DNA of 45,816 nt from Planctomycetaceae bacterium (GCA_012719125.1 JAAYAY010000133.1:1-45816), one strand, 5' to 3'. Shown: positions 16,900 through 25,449, counted from the first letter of the stretch. The notes: generated by a model from the letters alone, not told the origin. A program made the numbers and translations.

Positions 16900-17586
16900 A
16901 TGTACGCGAAGAGTATCCTTCCCGCATTGCTCGCAGTGGTGGCACTCGTAAGCCAGGTTGACGCCCAGGTCACCGCGCGATCCTACTCGACCGGTGGCGT
17001 GGCCACCGCAAACGCTCAGGGCCAAGGCAACGTGCAGTTGCACGCCGACGCCTCGGCGGCCAACGGCGGTTGGGCCAACGCCAACATCAACGGTTCGGGC
17101 CTTTGGGGCGGACGAGCCGAGGGGCTGAGCGTTGCCGCTGCCAACGGCGGCTTCGCCCGCAGCGACGTCAACAGCCACGCCCAGGGCTGGAACGCTCGTT
17201 CCTACGGTGAGAGCGTTGCCGCCACCAACTTCGGCACCGCCATCAGCGAGGGCAACGCCTTCGCCCGCGGCAACAGCCAGGCAATCAGCCGCAGTGCCGC
17301 CTTCGGCGACTTCGGCCACGCCCGTTCGCGATCCGATGCCGAGGCCTATGCCCAACGGGGCGGGACCTCGTTTGCCCAGTCGGATTCCGTTGCCGACGCA
17401 TTGTTTGGTACAGCCCAAAGCCAGAGTGGAGCTCGTGCGATCTCCGATTTCGGCGGCACCGCCGTCAGCCGCGGCCAGGCCATCGGACTGGGATGGGGAC
17501 GCAATGCCAACGCGGGCGCCTTCGCCGAGAGCCAAGGCTATTTCGGCGGATTCAGCCAGTCGAACGCCTACCACCTCGACTGGTGA
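16900..17586 (+). CDS. Exported Gly/Ala/Ser repeat protein, beta-solenoid or amyloid-like
   Basis: A 228-residue protein with signal peptide MYAKSILPALLAVVALVSQVDAQ. ATG 16900 has AGGAG upstream; the longer frame from 16861 places extra residues before the signal peptide. The mature part is almost entirely alternating small/polar residues and contains about five irregular repeats of about 27 residues that begin (G/F)G-x-A-x-(A/S), e.g. GGWANANING, GGFARSDVNS, FGTAISEGNA, FGHARSRSDA, FGTAQSQSGA. There are no Cys residues. The pattern suggests a stacked-strand fold such as curlin-like or ice-binding-type solenoids; no such function is proven. It is followed 30 bp later by a strong terminator that closes the operon. 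Confidence 0.68.
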   Translation: MYAKSILPALLAVVALVSQVDAQVTARSYSTGGVATANAQGQGNVQLHADASAANGGWANANINGSGLWGGRAEGLSVAAANGGFARSDVNSHAQGWNARSYGESVAATNFGTAISEGNAFARGNSQAISRSAAFGDFGHARSRSDAEAYAQRGGTSFAQSDSVADALFGTAQSQSGARAISDFGGTAVSRGQAIGLGWGRNANAGAFAESQGYFGGFSQSNAYHLDW

Positions 17587-17616
17587 CGCAAACCCTCACC
17601 TAACCCCTCACTCCTT

Positions 17617-17646
17617 AGCGGTCGGCCCCATTCGGAGCCGACCGCT
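17617..17646 (+). terminator. Rho-independent-type terminator of the exported-protein cluster
   Basis: A perfect 10-bp stem AGCGGTCGGC / GCCGACCGCT with a 10-base loop is followed by TTTCATT. It lies 30 bp after the 17586 stop. Confidence 0.7.
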
Positions 17647-17773
17647 TTCATTGGGTGAGCCCGTTTCAACGGAACTTGACAACCCGACGCCGTATCGTCA
17701 TCGTTTCGGCAAGGGAAGTACTCTGCGATGGTTTCCTGCATCTCAAGGCTAACGGCCATGTAAGGAGTTGCTG

Positions 17774-18412
17774 ATGAGCCAGAACCCAGAAGTTTCCGAA
17801 TTGATCGTTCGCGTCCGCGATGGGGACGACGATGCTGCCCAAGCCCTTTGGGACAAGTACTTTCTGAAGCTGGTTCGGCGAGCCACGAACAAACTGGGAC
17901 GCCACCAGCGGATGTCGGACGGCGAAGACGCGGCCCTCAGTGCCTTCAACAGCTTTCTTCAAGGAATGCAGGAAGGTGATTTCGCCTGGCTTCGCAATCG
18001 GAAGGAACTTTGGCGGCTGCTCGCGACGATCACCGTGCGAAAGGCGTGGGCCCACCTGCGTCACGAACACCGCGACAAACGCGGTGGAGGAGGCGTGTTC
18101 GGCGAATCGGCCTTTGTTCCCGTGAGAGAATCGAGCGAAATTCCAGGCATCGCCGGAATCGACGCGGCCGTGGCAAGAGGGGCTGAACTGACACCCGACG
18201 ACATTGTACTTCTGCAAGAGGAATACACGCATCTTCTCGATTCTCTCCCAGAAGGGGGTATTCGCGAAACAGCCGAGCTTCTGCTCCAATACAGTGACAA
18301 GTACGACAAGCGGGCGCTCGCGGAGCAGATGGGCTGCTCGATAAGGACAATCGAACGACGCTGCAACGACATCGTGGAGATACTAGCCAGGCGACAATCT
18401 CGCCCGGACTGA
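17774..18412 (+). CDS. ECF-type RNA polymerase sigma factor
   Basis: A 212-residue sigma factor of the planctomycete ECF type. The sigma-2 region covers about residues 15-95 (DDAAQALWDKYFLKLVRRA, then the DNA-melting segment ending LLATITVRKAWAHLRHEHRDK), and the sigma-4 helix-turn-helix is in the last 50 residues (DKRALAEQMGCSIRTIERRCNDIVEIL). ATG 17774 has AAGGAG 6 bases upstream; TTG at 17768 is too close to it. It lies 437 bp before a Ser/Thr kinase on the same strand, a common pairing in which the kinase is thought to control the sigma factor or its target. No anti-sigma factor is evident. Confidence 0.88.
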   Translation: MSQNPEVSELIVRVRDGDDDAAQALWDKYFLKLVRRATNKLGRHQRMSDGEDAALSAFNSFLQGMQEGDFAWLRNRKELWRLLATITVRKAWAHLRHEHRDKRGGGGVFGESAFVPVRESSEIPGIAGIDAAVARGAELTPDDIVLLQEEYTHLLDSLPEGGIRETAELLLQYSDKYDKRALAEQMGCSIRTIERRCNDIVEILARRQSRPD

Positions 18413-18427
18413 GGAAGCAATCTGCCA

Positions 18428-18479
18428 GGGGACTGTCCCGATTTTTGTGGCAGGACGCCACAATAATGGGACTGTCCCC
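18428..18479. repeat. GGGGACTGTCCC-type palindromic repeat unit
   Basis: GGGGACTGTCCC at 18428-18439 and GGGACTGTCCCC at 18468-18479 flank a perfect 7-bp stem TTGTGGC / GCCACAA (18445-18463). The same core appears in the hairpin at 31906-31952. Confidence 0.55.
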
Positions 18480-18763
18480 TTCCCGAAGCATCACGAGCAC
18501 AGAATTCGGTACAGGCCCTCTGCTGGTGTGTCGGACACGAGAGCAGGAAGGGCATGAGGATAGGGGACTGCGCGTCTGCCGACGAGTTTCCCTCAGTTCT
18601 GCACCGCATTCTCATTCCCTCGTCTTCGCAGCACGGTCAGACTGGTAAGATAGGCAAACTGCAGTCGGGTGCTACTGCCGAATATGCCGGTTGCACAGCT
18701 CCTGGACAGGCGTCGAACACGCTTCGATGAGGCCGAGGAAGTTCCAGGCCCCGTGGCAAAGGT

Positions 18764-18769
18764 TATAAT
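18764..18769 (+). promoter_or_regulatory. Candidate -10 box upstream of the kinase
   Basis: A consensus TATAAT stands 80 bp upstream of the GTG at 18850. No convincing -35 box accompanies it, so a promoter is only suggested. Confidence 0.25.
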
Positions 18770-18849
18770 GGCGTTCTCCTCAACAACCTCGGCGCACGGC
18801 CGGCAAGCAGAGCCTTTCTCGACATCCCTGAGCCCAGGAGAGATCGCCC

Positions 18850-21213
18850 GTGACAACGGACAGATCATCTGAGAACCGGGCGGATTGGACCTCGAATCGA
18901 TTGATCGAGCAGCGAGAACGGATTTGCGCTCGATTTGAGGAAGCGCTCAGAAGCTCGCGTGAAGGGGACGGAGACCGTCCCAGGTCTGAGGATTTCCTGG
19001 CGGACGTGCCCGAAAGTCATCGCTGGCCGGTTCTTCATTGCCTGCTGCTCCTGGAAGAAGACTACCGCCGCCAGGCCGGCGAAGCAGGGAGCCTCCTTGG
19101 CGAGTTCTGCGAGCGATTCCCGGACTTTGCCAGTTGCATCAAACAGGCGTTTCCCGGCCAGGATTTCCCCACGGCGACGCAAATCGAGTTCAGTACGGCC
19201 CGCGGGCTTCGCAAGCGAGTGCGAGAGTACGAACTACAGGAAAAGCTCGGCCAGGGCGGCATGGGAGTCGTCTGGAAGGCATGGCACGTTCGGCTCAAGA
19301 AGCACCGGGCGATCAAGGTGCTGCACTCTCACTTGCTGGAGAGTCCGGAGGTGCGCGACCGTTTCCTGAACGAGATGGAAGCCCTGGCCCGGTTCGAGCA
19401 CGCGAATATCGTGCGCGCACACGACGCGTTTGAAGAAGGCGGGCAACTCTACCTGGTCATGGAATATGTGGAAGGTTCGGACGTCAGTCGACTCGTGACC
19501 GAGCGCAAGAAGCTGGCCGTCGGTGCTGCCTGCGAGATTGTCCGCCAGGCAGCCCAGGGGTTGGCCGTGTTGCATGACCAGCACGTCACACACCGCGACA
19601 TCAAGCCGTCCAACCTCATGCTCGCCCGAGACCCGGACTCCAATCGACCTGTCGTCAAGGTGATGGATCTGGGACTGTCGCAGATCGATACCGAACGGGG
19701 CTTGACCAATTCGGGGGAGGTGTTCGGAACGTGTGAGTTCATGGCCCCCGAACAGTACGAGGACTGCCACGACCTCACCCCGGCCGCAGACGTCTATTCG
19801 CTCGGTTGTTCGCTGTTCTTCCTGCTCACGGGCCAGCCGCCTTATACGGCGGAAGGGTCGCAAGGTGCCAGAGCGATCAAGCTCATGCTGGCCCACCAGA
19901 ACGAACCGATTCCGCGGCTTCGCGATTTCTGTCCGGAGGGCGCGAGCTTGCAGCCCCTGCTCGATCGCATGCTGGCCAAAAAGGCCGAGAAACGCTTTGC
20001 CTCCGCCCTCGAATTGCTCCCCGAACTCAAACCGTTCGCCGACCAGGAACAACTCAAGACCATACTGGGAGAGAAGGGGGGCGAGGTCGGCGATCGTCTG
20101 CCGGACAAGAAGCGGCGGAGGCCCGTCGGACGGCTGGCATCGTTGCTCACGCGGCGTGCGGTCATCTGGATGATTGCCGCGCTCGCCTTGGTGGCGGGCT
20201 CGGTCGGCGGGATTGCAGGACTCTACGAGATCTCTTCCCGGCCGCGGCTTCGAGAACTGCACCTTCACGCGGCATCCGTGGCCATCGACTACGGCAATCA
20301 GATCGAACGCCGGCTGGCGATGCTGCGCCGCGCTGCCGGCGACCCGAGACTGCCGGGCTTGCTCCTGGCGACCAAGGACGCCGAGATCCGATCCAAGGAG
20401 TTCTCCGAACTCAACCAATGGCTGGAAGACGAGAAACTTGGAAGCGGTCTGACGTCGCTCGAACAGGACGACACCACCTGGTTCATCACGGATGCGAGCG
20501 GACGTCAGGTTGCGCGAGAACCTCACGGTTCCTCGCTCGGCGGATCGCAGTACTGGACGCGATCGTACTTCCACGGCATGCCAAACGATCTGGATGCCGA
20601 GGCGGATGACCCGGCCGGCGTGTCTCCCGTCCGGGAACAGACCGTCTCGGCGCCCTACTCGAGCACCTCAGAGCCCGGCCAATGGAAGATCGCCCTTTCG
20701 ACTCCGATCTTCGCGCCAAGCTCCGAAAGTGGCGAGCCCATTGGCATCCTGAGCATGTCGGTCAAACTCGAAGACTTGACATGGTTTCAATCGGGGGTCG
20801 AAAACTCGGCCGTTGCGCTGGTCGAACTCTATCGCGAGAACTGGCTCGACGACGACTCGAAAGGGCAGATTCGGATCGGTCAGATCATCTACCATACAGG
20901 ACTATCCCGCGCGGCCCTGGGGGGGAAGAATTCCGATGCCGATCCGCCTTGTGTCGCCGAGGAACTCGTGCCGCAACTTCAGACGCTCCGAAAACAGAGG
21001 CTCAACTCTTTCCTGCGGAAGGAGCCGCGGTCGCTGTGCGACCTGTGCGTGTCGAAGACCTACAGGGACCCCGTTTCTGCCAATCCAACGTCACCCCGCC
21101 GCGCTGCCTTTGAACCGGTGTTCGTGTCGGGTGAGCCCGGCAGCAAGCTGACCAACATCGGTTGGCTGGTCATCGTGCACGATTTCTATCCGTCGGATCG
21201 CCCTGCGAATTGA
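18850..21213 (+). CDS. Membrane Ser/Thr protein kinase with extracytoplasmic sensor
   Basis: A 787-residue bacterial PknB-type kinase. Motifs: Gly loop GQGGMG at 134-139, Lys156 in AIKV, Glu175, catalytic HRDIKPSN at 248-255 (Asp250, Asn255), DLG instead of DFG at 273-275, and APE at 299-301. One transmembrane helix at about 436-458 separates it from an outer domain of about 300 residues that resembles a dCache/PDC sensor. Residues 1-120 are a helical N-terminal extension. GTG 18850 follows AGGAG with 9-base spacing. All catalytic residues are present, so it should be active. It pairs with the ECF-type sigma gene upstream. Its 3' end overlaps the converging transporter gene by 44 bp. Confidence 0.92.
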   Translation: MTTDRSSENRADWTSNRLIEQRERICARFEEALRSSREGDGDRPRSEDFLADVPESHRWPVLHCLLLLEEDYRRQAGEAGSLLGEFCERFPDFASCIKQAFPGQDFPTATQIEFSTARGLRKRVREYELQEKLGQGGMGVVWKAWHVRLKKHRAIKVLHSHLLESPEVRDRFLNEMEALARFEHANIVRAHDAFEEGGQLYLVMEYVEGSDVSRLVTERKKLAVGAACEIVRQAAQGLAVLHDQHVTHRDIKPSNLMLARDPDSNRPVVKVMDLGLSQIDTERGLTNSGEVFGTCEFMAPEQYEDCHDLTPAADVYSLGCSLFFLLTGQPPYTAEGSQGARAIKLMLAHQNEPIPRLRDFCPEGASLQPLLDRMLAKKAEKRFASALELLPELKPFADQEQLKTILGEKGGEVGDRLPDKKRRRPVGRLASLLTRRAVIWMIAALALVAGSVGGIAGLYEISSRPRLRELHLHAASVAIDYGNQIERRLAMLRRAAGDPRLPGLLLATKDAEIRSKEFSELNQWLEDEKLGSGLTSLEQDDTTWFITDASGRQVAREPHGSSLGGSQYWTRSYFHGMPNDLDAEADDPAGVSPVREQTVSAPYSSTSEPGQWKIALSTPIFAPSSESGEPIGILSMSVKLEDLTWFQSGVENSAVALVELYRENWLDDDSKGQIRIGQIIYHTGLSRAALGGKNSDADPPCVAEELVPQLQTLRKQRLNSFLRKEPRSLCDLCVSKTYRDPVSANPTSPRRAAFEPVFVSGEPGSKLTNIGWLVIVHDFYPSDRPAN

Positions 21214-22252
21214 TGAGCGGTCGTTCTTCGACGGTCTCCAATAGGTAGCGATCGACAATTCCCGCACCGAAATGCTGGATCAGGTTGTACAGGATGATCG
21301 GCAGCAGCACGATCTCCGGTTCGGGCAGGAGCGTTGCGACCAGCACGAGGCCGGCGCCGTTGTTCCGCATTCCCAATCCAAAGTAGAGAGATGCTCGTTC
21401 GGGGCGTCCTTCCCGAAACAGGCGAGAGATGGGAACGACCGCTCCGAAGGAGACGATTGCCAACCCCAGTGCGGCCAGAACGGCCGTTGCCAACAGACTC
21501 CAGTCCGGGCGCTCAATGAGGGGCGGAAGTGCAAGGGAAGCATTGGAGTAGTTGAGCAGAAGCAGATTGATGAGATTGACGAGTTTCACATGCTGCTTCA
21601 GTTTCTGTGTGCGGGCGGCACCTAGCAGTCGCCGGACAACGATCCCGAACAAGGCCGGCACGATTACCCACAGCGTCAGAAAAACGGCGGCCATCTGCGA
21701 CGCAAACCCGATCGTCTGCCGTCCTCCCTGCGCCGCCACGGCCCCCGTCAGCAAATGGAGCATCCCGAACGCGACCAGGGGGCTGAGGAGCGTCGAGAAG
21801 AGCACTAATCCAAGACTCATTGCCATGTTGCCGTCGGCGTTCTGAGACCAGGCGGTCGATGAGCCCGCGGTCGGCATGGCGGCAATTACGGCAATTCCCA
21901 ACAGCAGGGGGCGCCTCGTCGTTCCCTCGGCAAACCCCAGCAGCGACGACAAGCCAAGAAGATACGCCAGCGGGAGCAAGATTCCGGCCGCCAGCGCCGC
22001 GACCAGGACCGGCCAACGGTGTTTGAGGTGCGCCAGGTGCTCGTGTTCCAAGCCGAGTCCGGCGTTGAAGAGCAGGAGCCCCAGCATCAGACTCAACAGC
22101 GACGGGCTCATCCCGTGGAACACCGGCAGCTCCGTCTGGCGGATCCAGATACCCACACTCGGCCACAAAGCGCCGACGCCGTAGCAGGCGACCAGACACC
22201 AGATCAGGCGTCGGTGTGCGAAACGGAAGATGAAATCGGCCAGTTGAACCAT
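21170..22252 (-). CDS. BASS-family (bile acid:sodium symporter-like) transporter
   Basis: A 360-residue membrane protein with about nine or ten hydrophobic helices. The segments MPTAGSSTAWSQNADGNMAMSLGLVLFSTLLSP and, near the C-terminus, LYFGLGMRNNGAGLVLVATLLPEP resemble the two inverted-repeat crossing regions of BASS transporters. It would move an organic anion with sodium; the substrate is unknown. The start at 22252 is preferred over the upstream ATG at 22369 because the extra 39 residues are not membrane-like; there is no clear ribosome site. It converges on the kinase gene with a 44-bp overlap. Confidence 0.78.
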   Translation of the reverse strand: MVQLADFIFRFAHRRLIWCLVACYGVGALWPSVGIWIRQTELPVFHGMSPSLLSLMLGLLLFNAGLGLEHEHLAHLKHRWPVLVAALAAGILLPLAYLLGLSSLLGFAEGTTRRPLLLGIAVIAAMPTAGSSTAWSQNADGNMAMSLGLVLFSTLLSPLVAFGMLHLLTGAVAAQGGRQTIGFASQMAAVFLTLWVIVPALFGIVVRRLLGAARTQKLKQHVKLVNLINLLLLNYSNASLALPPLIERPDWSLLATAVLAALGLAIVSFGAVVPISRLFREGRPERASLYFGLGMRNNGAGLVLVATLLPEPEIVLLPIILYNLIQHFGAGIVDRYLLETVEERPLINSQGDPTDRNRAR

Positions 22253-22538
22253 GTCTTTTGTGGGCAGCCCGGCGAAACTCGGTTCACAGTTGACGCAAGG
22301 CGTTTTTCGGCAAGGCCTTGCGTTCCATGTCTGCAATTTCTCTGAGGACGGCATCCAGCCGTTCCCCAATCGCTCGGCAAATACTTATGTCCAAGCGGCC
22401 CCGATTTGCGACACGGAATCGCCCATTTTTGATTTATCTATCTGTCACGTATGTGAACATGAAAGGCGTCGCAATTCACCGGCATTCCGCCATAAGCCCA
22501 ATAGAAGGAGCAAGCAATCAAGGTTGGAGGTTGGATCG

Positions 22539-22670
22539 ATGCCGGACGGAAGACGAAAACGACGACACAGTGGAGACCGGGCGAAACGCCAGTGGTACGC
22601 ACGGCACCGTGCCGCGCGATTCTTCAAGCGATTTGGCCTCGAAGGGCGAATGAAGGCCTGCGCCGGCTGA
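22539..22670 (+). CDS. Possible 43-residue basic protein
   Basis: An ATG at 22539 has GGAGG 8 bases upstream. The product MPDGRRKRRHSGDRAKRQWY... is 43 residues, extremely rich in Arg, Lys and Ala, and ends in a hydrophobic-basic helix (RFFKRFGLEGRMKACAG). The composition resembles ribosomal or nucleic-acid-binding small proteins, but I cannot assign a family. It could also be a chance frame. Confidence 0.35.
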   Translation: MPDGRRKRRHSGDRAKRQWYARHRAARFFKRFGLEGRMKACAG

Positions 22671-22704
22671 CCTCCTTGTGCCCTCTTCTCGGGCCATTCC
22701 CTTG

Positions 22705-22733
22705 CCCCGTGGGTTGCACTTGCCGAGTGCAAC
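22705..22733 (-). repeat. CGGCA-loop hairpin repeat, copy 3
   Basis: On the minus strand the stem is GTTGCACT / AGTGCAAC, perfect, around loop CGGCA, followed by CCCACGGGG. It lies just downstream of the stop of the DUF6807 gene in the same orientation, so it could form at the end of that transcript. Confidence 0.7.
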
Positions 22734-22746
22734 TCCGAACCACTCA

Positions 22747-23820
22747 CTATTCCTGATACGCCTGGCAGGCCGCTTTCTCCTGCTCGATGGTCGTCTTCCC
22801 CTCGCAAACCACAAAGCGGGTCTTATAGTCGACCGGCTTGCCCTTTTCGAGCGGGAAAACCGTCCTTCCCGGAAAGGCCAACGAGATGCAGGTGGAGCCG
22901 TAGTAGCGGAAGTTGTTCGGAAACAGCGGCGTATCCTTCGACTCGAACATCATCAAGGTCGTGAAATCGGGTGTCTCGACGCCGGCGGCCGGGTACTTGC
23001 CGTAAAGCGCCATCCACGCCGAGTCGCCGTACGTCGCCCGATCCGACACCCGCTCCACGATCGCCAGATCGTCGCCTCGCCACTGGTCCGGATTCGGATG
23101 CACGGCGCGCAGCGAAAACTCCTTCACTTCCGGATTGAGCCGCACCGTCATTCCGCCGTAGCCGCCGTAATCGACCTTCTGGCGGCCGGCAATGGCGATG
23201 CCGTCGACCAACGCCTCGAGCCTGACGTCGACGTCGACCGTGCGGCTCCGCGCTCCCGCCGTCCCCGCGGTCTTGGAGGCACGAATCGTCACCGTCTCGT
23301 TCACCACGTCGGTCGGGTCGTCGTCGTAGCGCCAGACATTCACCGCCTGAAGCACGGCCTCATCGGCGCCCGCTTCCATCTTGGTGATTTTGACGGGATA
23401 AGCCCGGATCTTGCAGACGGCCCAGATGTCGCCGATCTTGTCGTTGCGGCGCACCTCGCACCAGCTCCACCAGAGACTTCGGTGATGCAGATGGTCTTTC
23501 GGATAGTCGGCGGTGAGCGGCTCGCCGTGGAATCCGTAGAGCGGATAGATGTAGTCGCTCCGCTCGCCCCCGAACCGGCTCCCGTCGGTGAAGTAGGCGC
23601 CGTTGTAAGGCGTGTCGCCCTTGCTGAAATGACTGGCCTCGACCCCGGCCGGAAGCGGGACCTCGCCGAATCGATACGTCAGAACCGGCTGCCCCTGCTC
23701 GGTGATCGTGTAGCTCTGCGTCTTCTTATCGACGGAAAACGCCAGGGGACCCGCCGCGAAAAGCGGTGCCGGGGCGAAAATCGCCAACAACGTTACGATT
23801 CCGAGCCTGTGGTTGATCAT
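22747..23820 (-). CDS. Exported DUF6807 (PmoA-like) protein
   Basis: A 357-residue protein with signal peptide MINHRLGIVTLLAIFAPAPLFA. The start at 23820 has a GAGAGGAG site upstream. The body carries the family hallmark HLHHRSLWWSW near residue 127 and the tail is the DUF6807 beta-sandwich; these proteins are often called PmoA family but are not methane monooxygenase subunits. Their substrate is unknown, and many lie near sugar-degradation genes in planctomycetes. The downstream end is flanked by the hairpin at 22705-22733. It stands alone on the minus strand. Confidence 0.8.
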   Translation of the reverse strand: MINHRLGIVTLLAIFAPAPLFAAGPLAFSVDKKTQSYTITEQGQPVLTYRFGEVPLPAGVEASHFSKGDTPYNGAYFTDGSRFGGERSDYIYPLYGFHGEPLTADYPKDHLHHRSLWWSWCEVRRNDKIGDIWAVCKIRAYPVKITKMEAGADEAVLQAVNVWRYDDDPTDVVNETVTIRASKTAGTAGARSRTVDVDVRLEALVDGIAIAGRQKVDYGGYGGMTVRLNPEVKEFSLRAVHPNPDQWRGDDLAIVERVSDRATYGDSAWMALYGKYPAAGVETPDFTTLMMFESKDTPLFPNNFRYYGSTCISLAFPGRTVFPLEKGKPVDYKTRFVVCEGKTTIEQEKAACQAYQE

Positions 23821-23960
23821 GAGTGGATACTCCTCTCTCGGTTGATTTGCGCGACCGGCCGTGCTGACATAGCAGACCGCCAGATGGTGCCCATGGCTAT
23901 TAGACGTACCGCACGGGCGCGGCGTCAAGCATCAGCGCCACCGTGGCAGGGGAACTGCAT

Positions 23961-24047
23961 AGTAGCAGGCACGCTCCGCCGTGCCGTCCGCGGAACTGCC
24001 GGAAATCCCGATTTCCCGCGAACGGTGCTCGGAGAGTGCCTGCTACT
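23961..24047. repeat. Palindromic element with perfect 12-bp arms
   Basis: AGTAGCAGGCAC at 23961-23972 is the exact reverse complement of GTGCCTGCTACT at 24036-24047. Inner pairing continues imperfectly (CTCCG, CCGT, CGCGG). GTGGCA at 23943 and TTGCCAC near 24052 extend the symmetry. The 87-bp size suits a small non-autonomous element. Confidence 0.6.
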
Positions 24048-24241
24048 TTTCTTGCCACAAGAGGACTTTGCAGTTCTCCTGGTCAACGTGGGAACGTGCT
24101 TTCTCATGGGAACGGCAACAGACCCTGCTCCCAAAAATGGCGCCATAATCTCAAAAAATGGCAAGGACAACGGCCTGGCAGTCGGCTATCATCATCGCAT
24201 AGGGCCCCGGAACCTCGTGAACGGTGGAGGGATCGCGCACT

Positions 24242-25414
24242 ATGGAGCAGACCAGCCAAGAGCGACTGACGGCGGCCCTGGAGCACCGCGAGCCGGACCG
24301 CGTTCCATTCGACCTGGGCGGTGCGCTGGTGACCGGCATCAACGTCAACTCCCTGCGCCGGCTCCGCAGGCAACTTGGCCTGCCCGGCGAGCCCGAGGTT
24401 CTGGATCAGGTAACGCAGATCGGCAAGATCGATGAGGACCTGCTCGATCGTCTCGCCGTAGACGTGGAAGGTGTGCGTCCGTGTCCACCTGCAAGCCGCG
24501 GCCAGGCGAGGGACTTGGGCCTCCAGCACCGGCACTATCGCCTGATCGATGAGTTCGGCATGGGCTGGCAGATGCCGGCCCAGGGGGGGCACTACTACGA
24601 CCTGTACCTCAGCCCGTTGGCCCAGGCCCAGACCGTCGGCGACGTGGAGAAGTACCCCTGGCCCGATCCGCTCGACCCGGATCGTTTCGAGGGCTTGCGT
24701 CATTGGGCCGATCAGGTGGTTATCGAACGCAAGCGGGGCTTCGTGGCCGAACGCATGAGTTCCGGCATGTGGGAACATGCCATGTGGCTGCGGGGCTACG
24801 AGCAGTTCTTCACCGACATGGCCCTCCGTCCCGAGATGGTCCATGCCCTGATGAGTAAGGAGTTGGAACTCAAGATGGCCTACTGGGGCCGTGTCGTCGA
24901 GTTGCTCGAAGGGCACACGGTGATTGTCTCGGAGGCCGACGACCTGGGCCGCCAGGACGGGCTGCTCGTTTCTCTGGAAATGTACAAGGAGTTGATCTGG
25001 CCGTACCACAAGCGGCTCTTCGAGTTCATCAAGGGCAAGGCCAGGGGCGCGACGAAGGTTTACATCTTCTTTCACAACGACGGGGCGATCTACGAGACGC
25101 TGCCCTTGTTGGTCGAGGCCGGCGTCGACATCATCAACCCCTGGCAGGTCAACTGCAAGGGCATGGACGACACCGCGAAGTTCAAGCGTCAGTGGGGGCG
25201 CGACCTGACCGTCTGGGGCGGCAGTTGCGACACCCAGCACGTGCTCCCTTTCGGCACGCCCCAGCAGGTCCGCGACGAGACACGGCGGAGAATCGAAGAC
25301 CTCGCCCCCGGCGGAGGTTTCATTTTCGCCCCTATCCACGTCATCCAGGGCGATGTCCCGCCGGAGAACATCATGGCGTGGTGGGAAACGTTGCAGGAGT
25401 ATGGGAGCTATTAG
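24242..25414 (+). CDS. UROD-superfamily protein, second paralog
   Basis: A 390-residue TIM-barrel protein of the UROD superfamily, longer than and divergent from the copy at 4262. The N-terminus (TSQERLTAALEHREPDRVPFDLGG) is typical. At the place of the HxC metal motif it reads FHNDG, and the later Cys is replaced (FAPIHV), so it probably does not bind zinc as the first paralog does. ADDLGRQDG and NPWQVNCKGM are other family blocks. ATG 24242 has GGAGG 10 bases upstream (GTG 24224 is less likely). The next gene starts 35 bp after the stop, suggesting cotranscription. The reaction is unknown. Confidence 0.85.
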   Translation: MEQTSQERLTAALEHREPDRVPFDLGGALVTGINVNSLRRLRRQLGLPGEPEVLDQVTQIGKIDEDLLDRLAVDVEGVRPCPPASRGQARDLGLQHRHYRLIDEFGMGWQMPAQGGHYYDLYLSPLAQAQTVGDVEKYPWPDPLDPDRFEGLRHWADQVVIERKRGFVAERMSSGMWEHAMWLRGYEQFFTDMALRPEMVHALMSKELELKMAYWGRVVELLEGHTVIVSEADDLGRQDGLLVSLEMYKELIWPYHKRLFEFIKGKARGATKVYIFFHNDGAIYETLPLLVEAGVDIINPWQVNCKGMDDTAKFKRQWGRDLTVWGGSCDTQHVLPFGTPQQVRDETRRRIEDLAPGGGFIFAPIHVIQGDVPPENIMAWWETLQEYGSY

Positions 25415-25449
25415 TGTCGTCAGTCATCGGCTTTCCGATTGAGGAGATT

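Larger units (their letters stand above)
18413..18849. other. Intergenic region with palindromic repeats
   Basis: No gene was found in the 437 bp between the sigma factor and the kinase. It holds two GGGACTGTCCC-type palindromes (18428-18479), an A/G-rich stretch and a TATAAT at 18764-18769. Confidence 0.5.
22253..22746. other. Intergenic region with a small possible gene and a hairpin
   Basis: 494 bp between the transporter start and the DUF6807 stop. It contains the small basic ORF at 22539-22670 and the hairpin repeat at 22705-22733. Otherwise nothing was recognised. Confidence 0.4.

Noticed and set aside
16849-17574. 241-codon minus-strand frame opposite the repeat protein
   Set aside because: Its Gly/Ala repeats mirror the plus-strand repeats; the plus strand has a signal peptide, ribosome site and terminator.
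19234-20574. 446-codon minus-strand open frame
   Set aside because: It covers the kinase catalytic region in antisense and shows no family motif.
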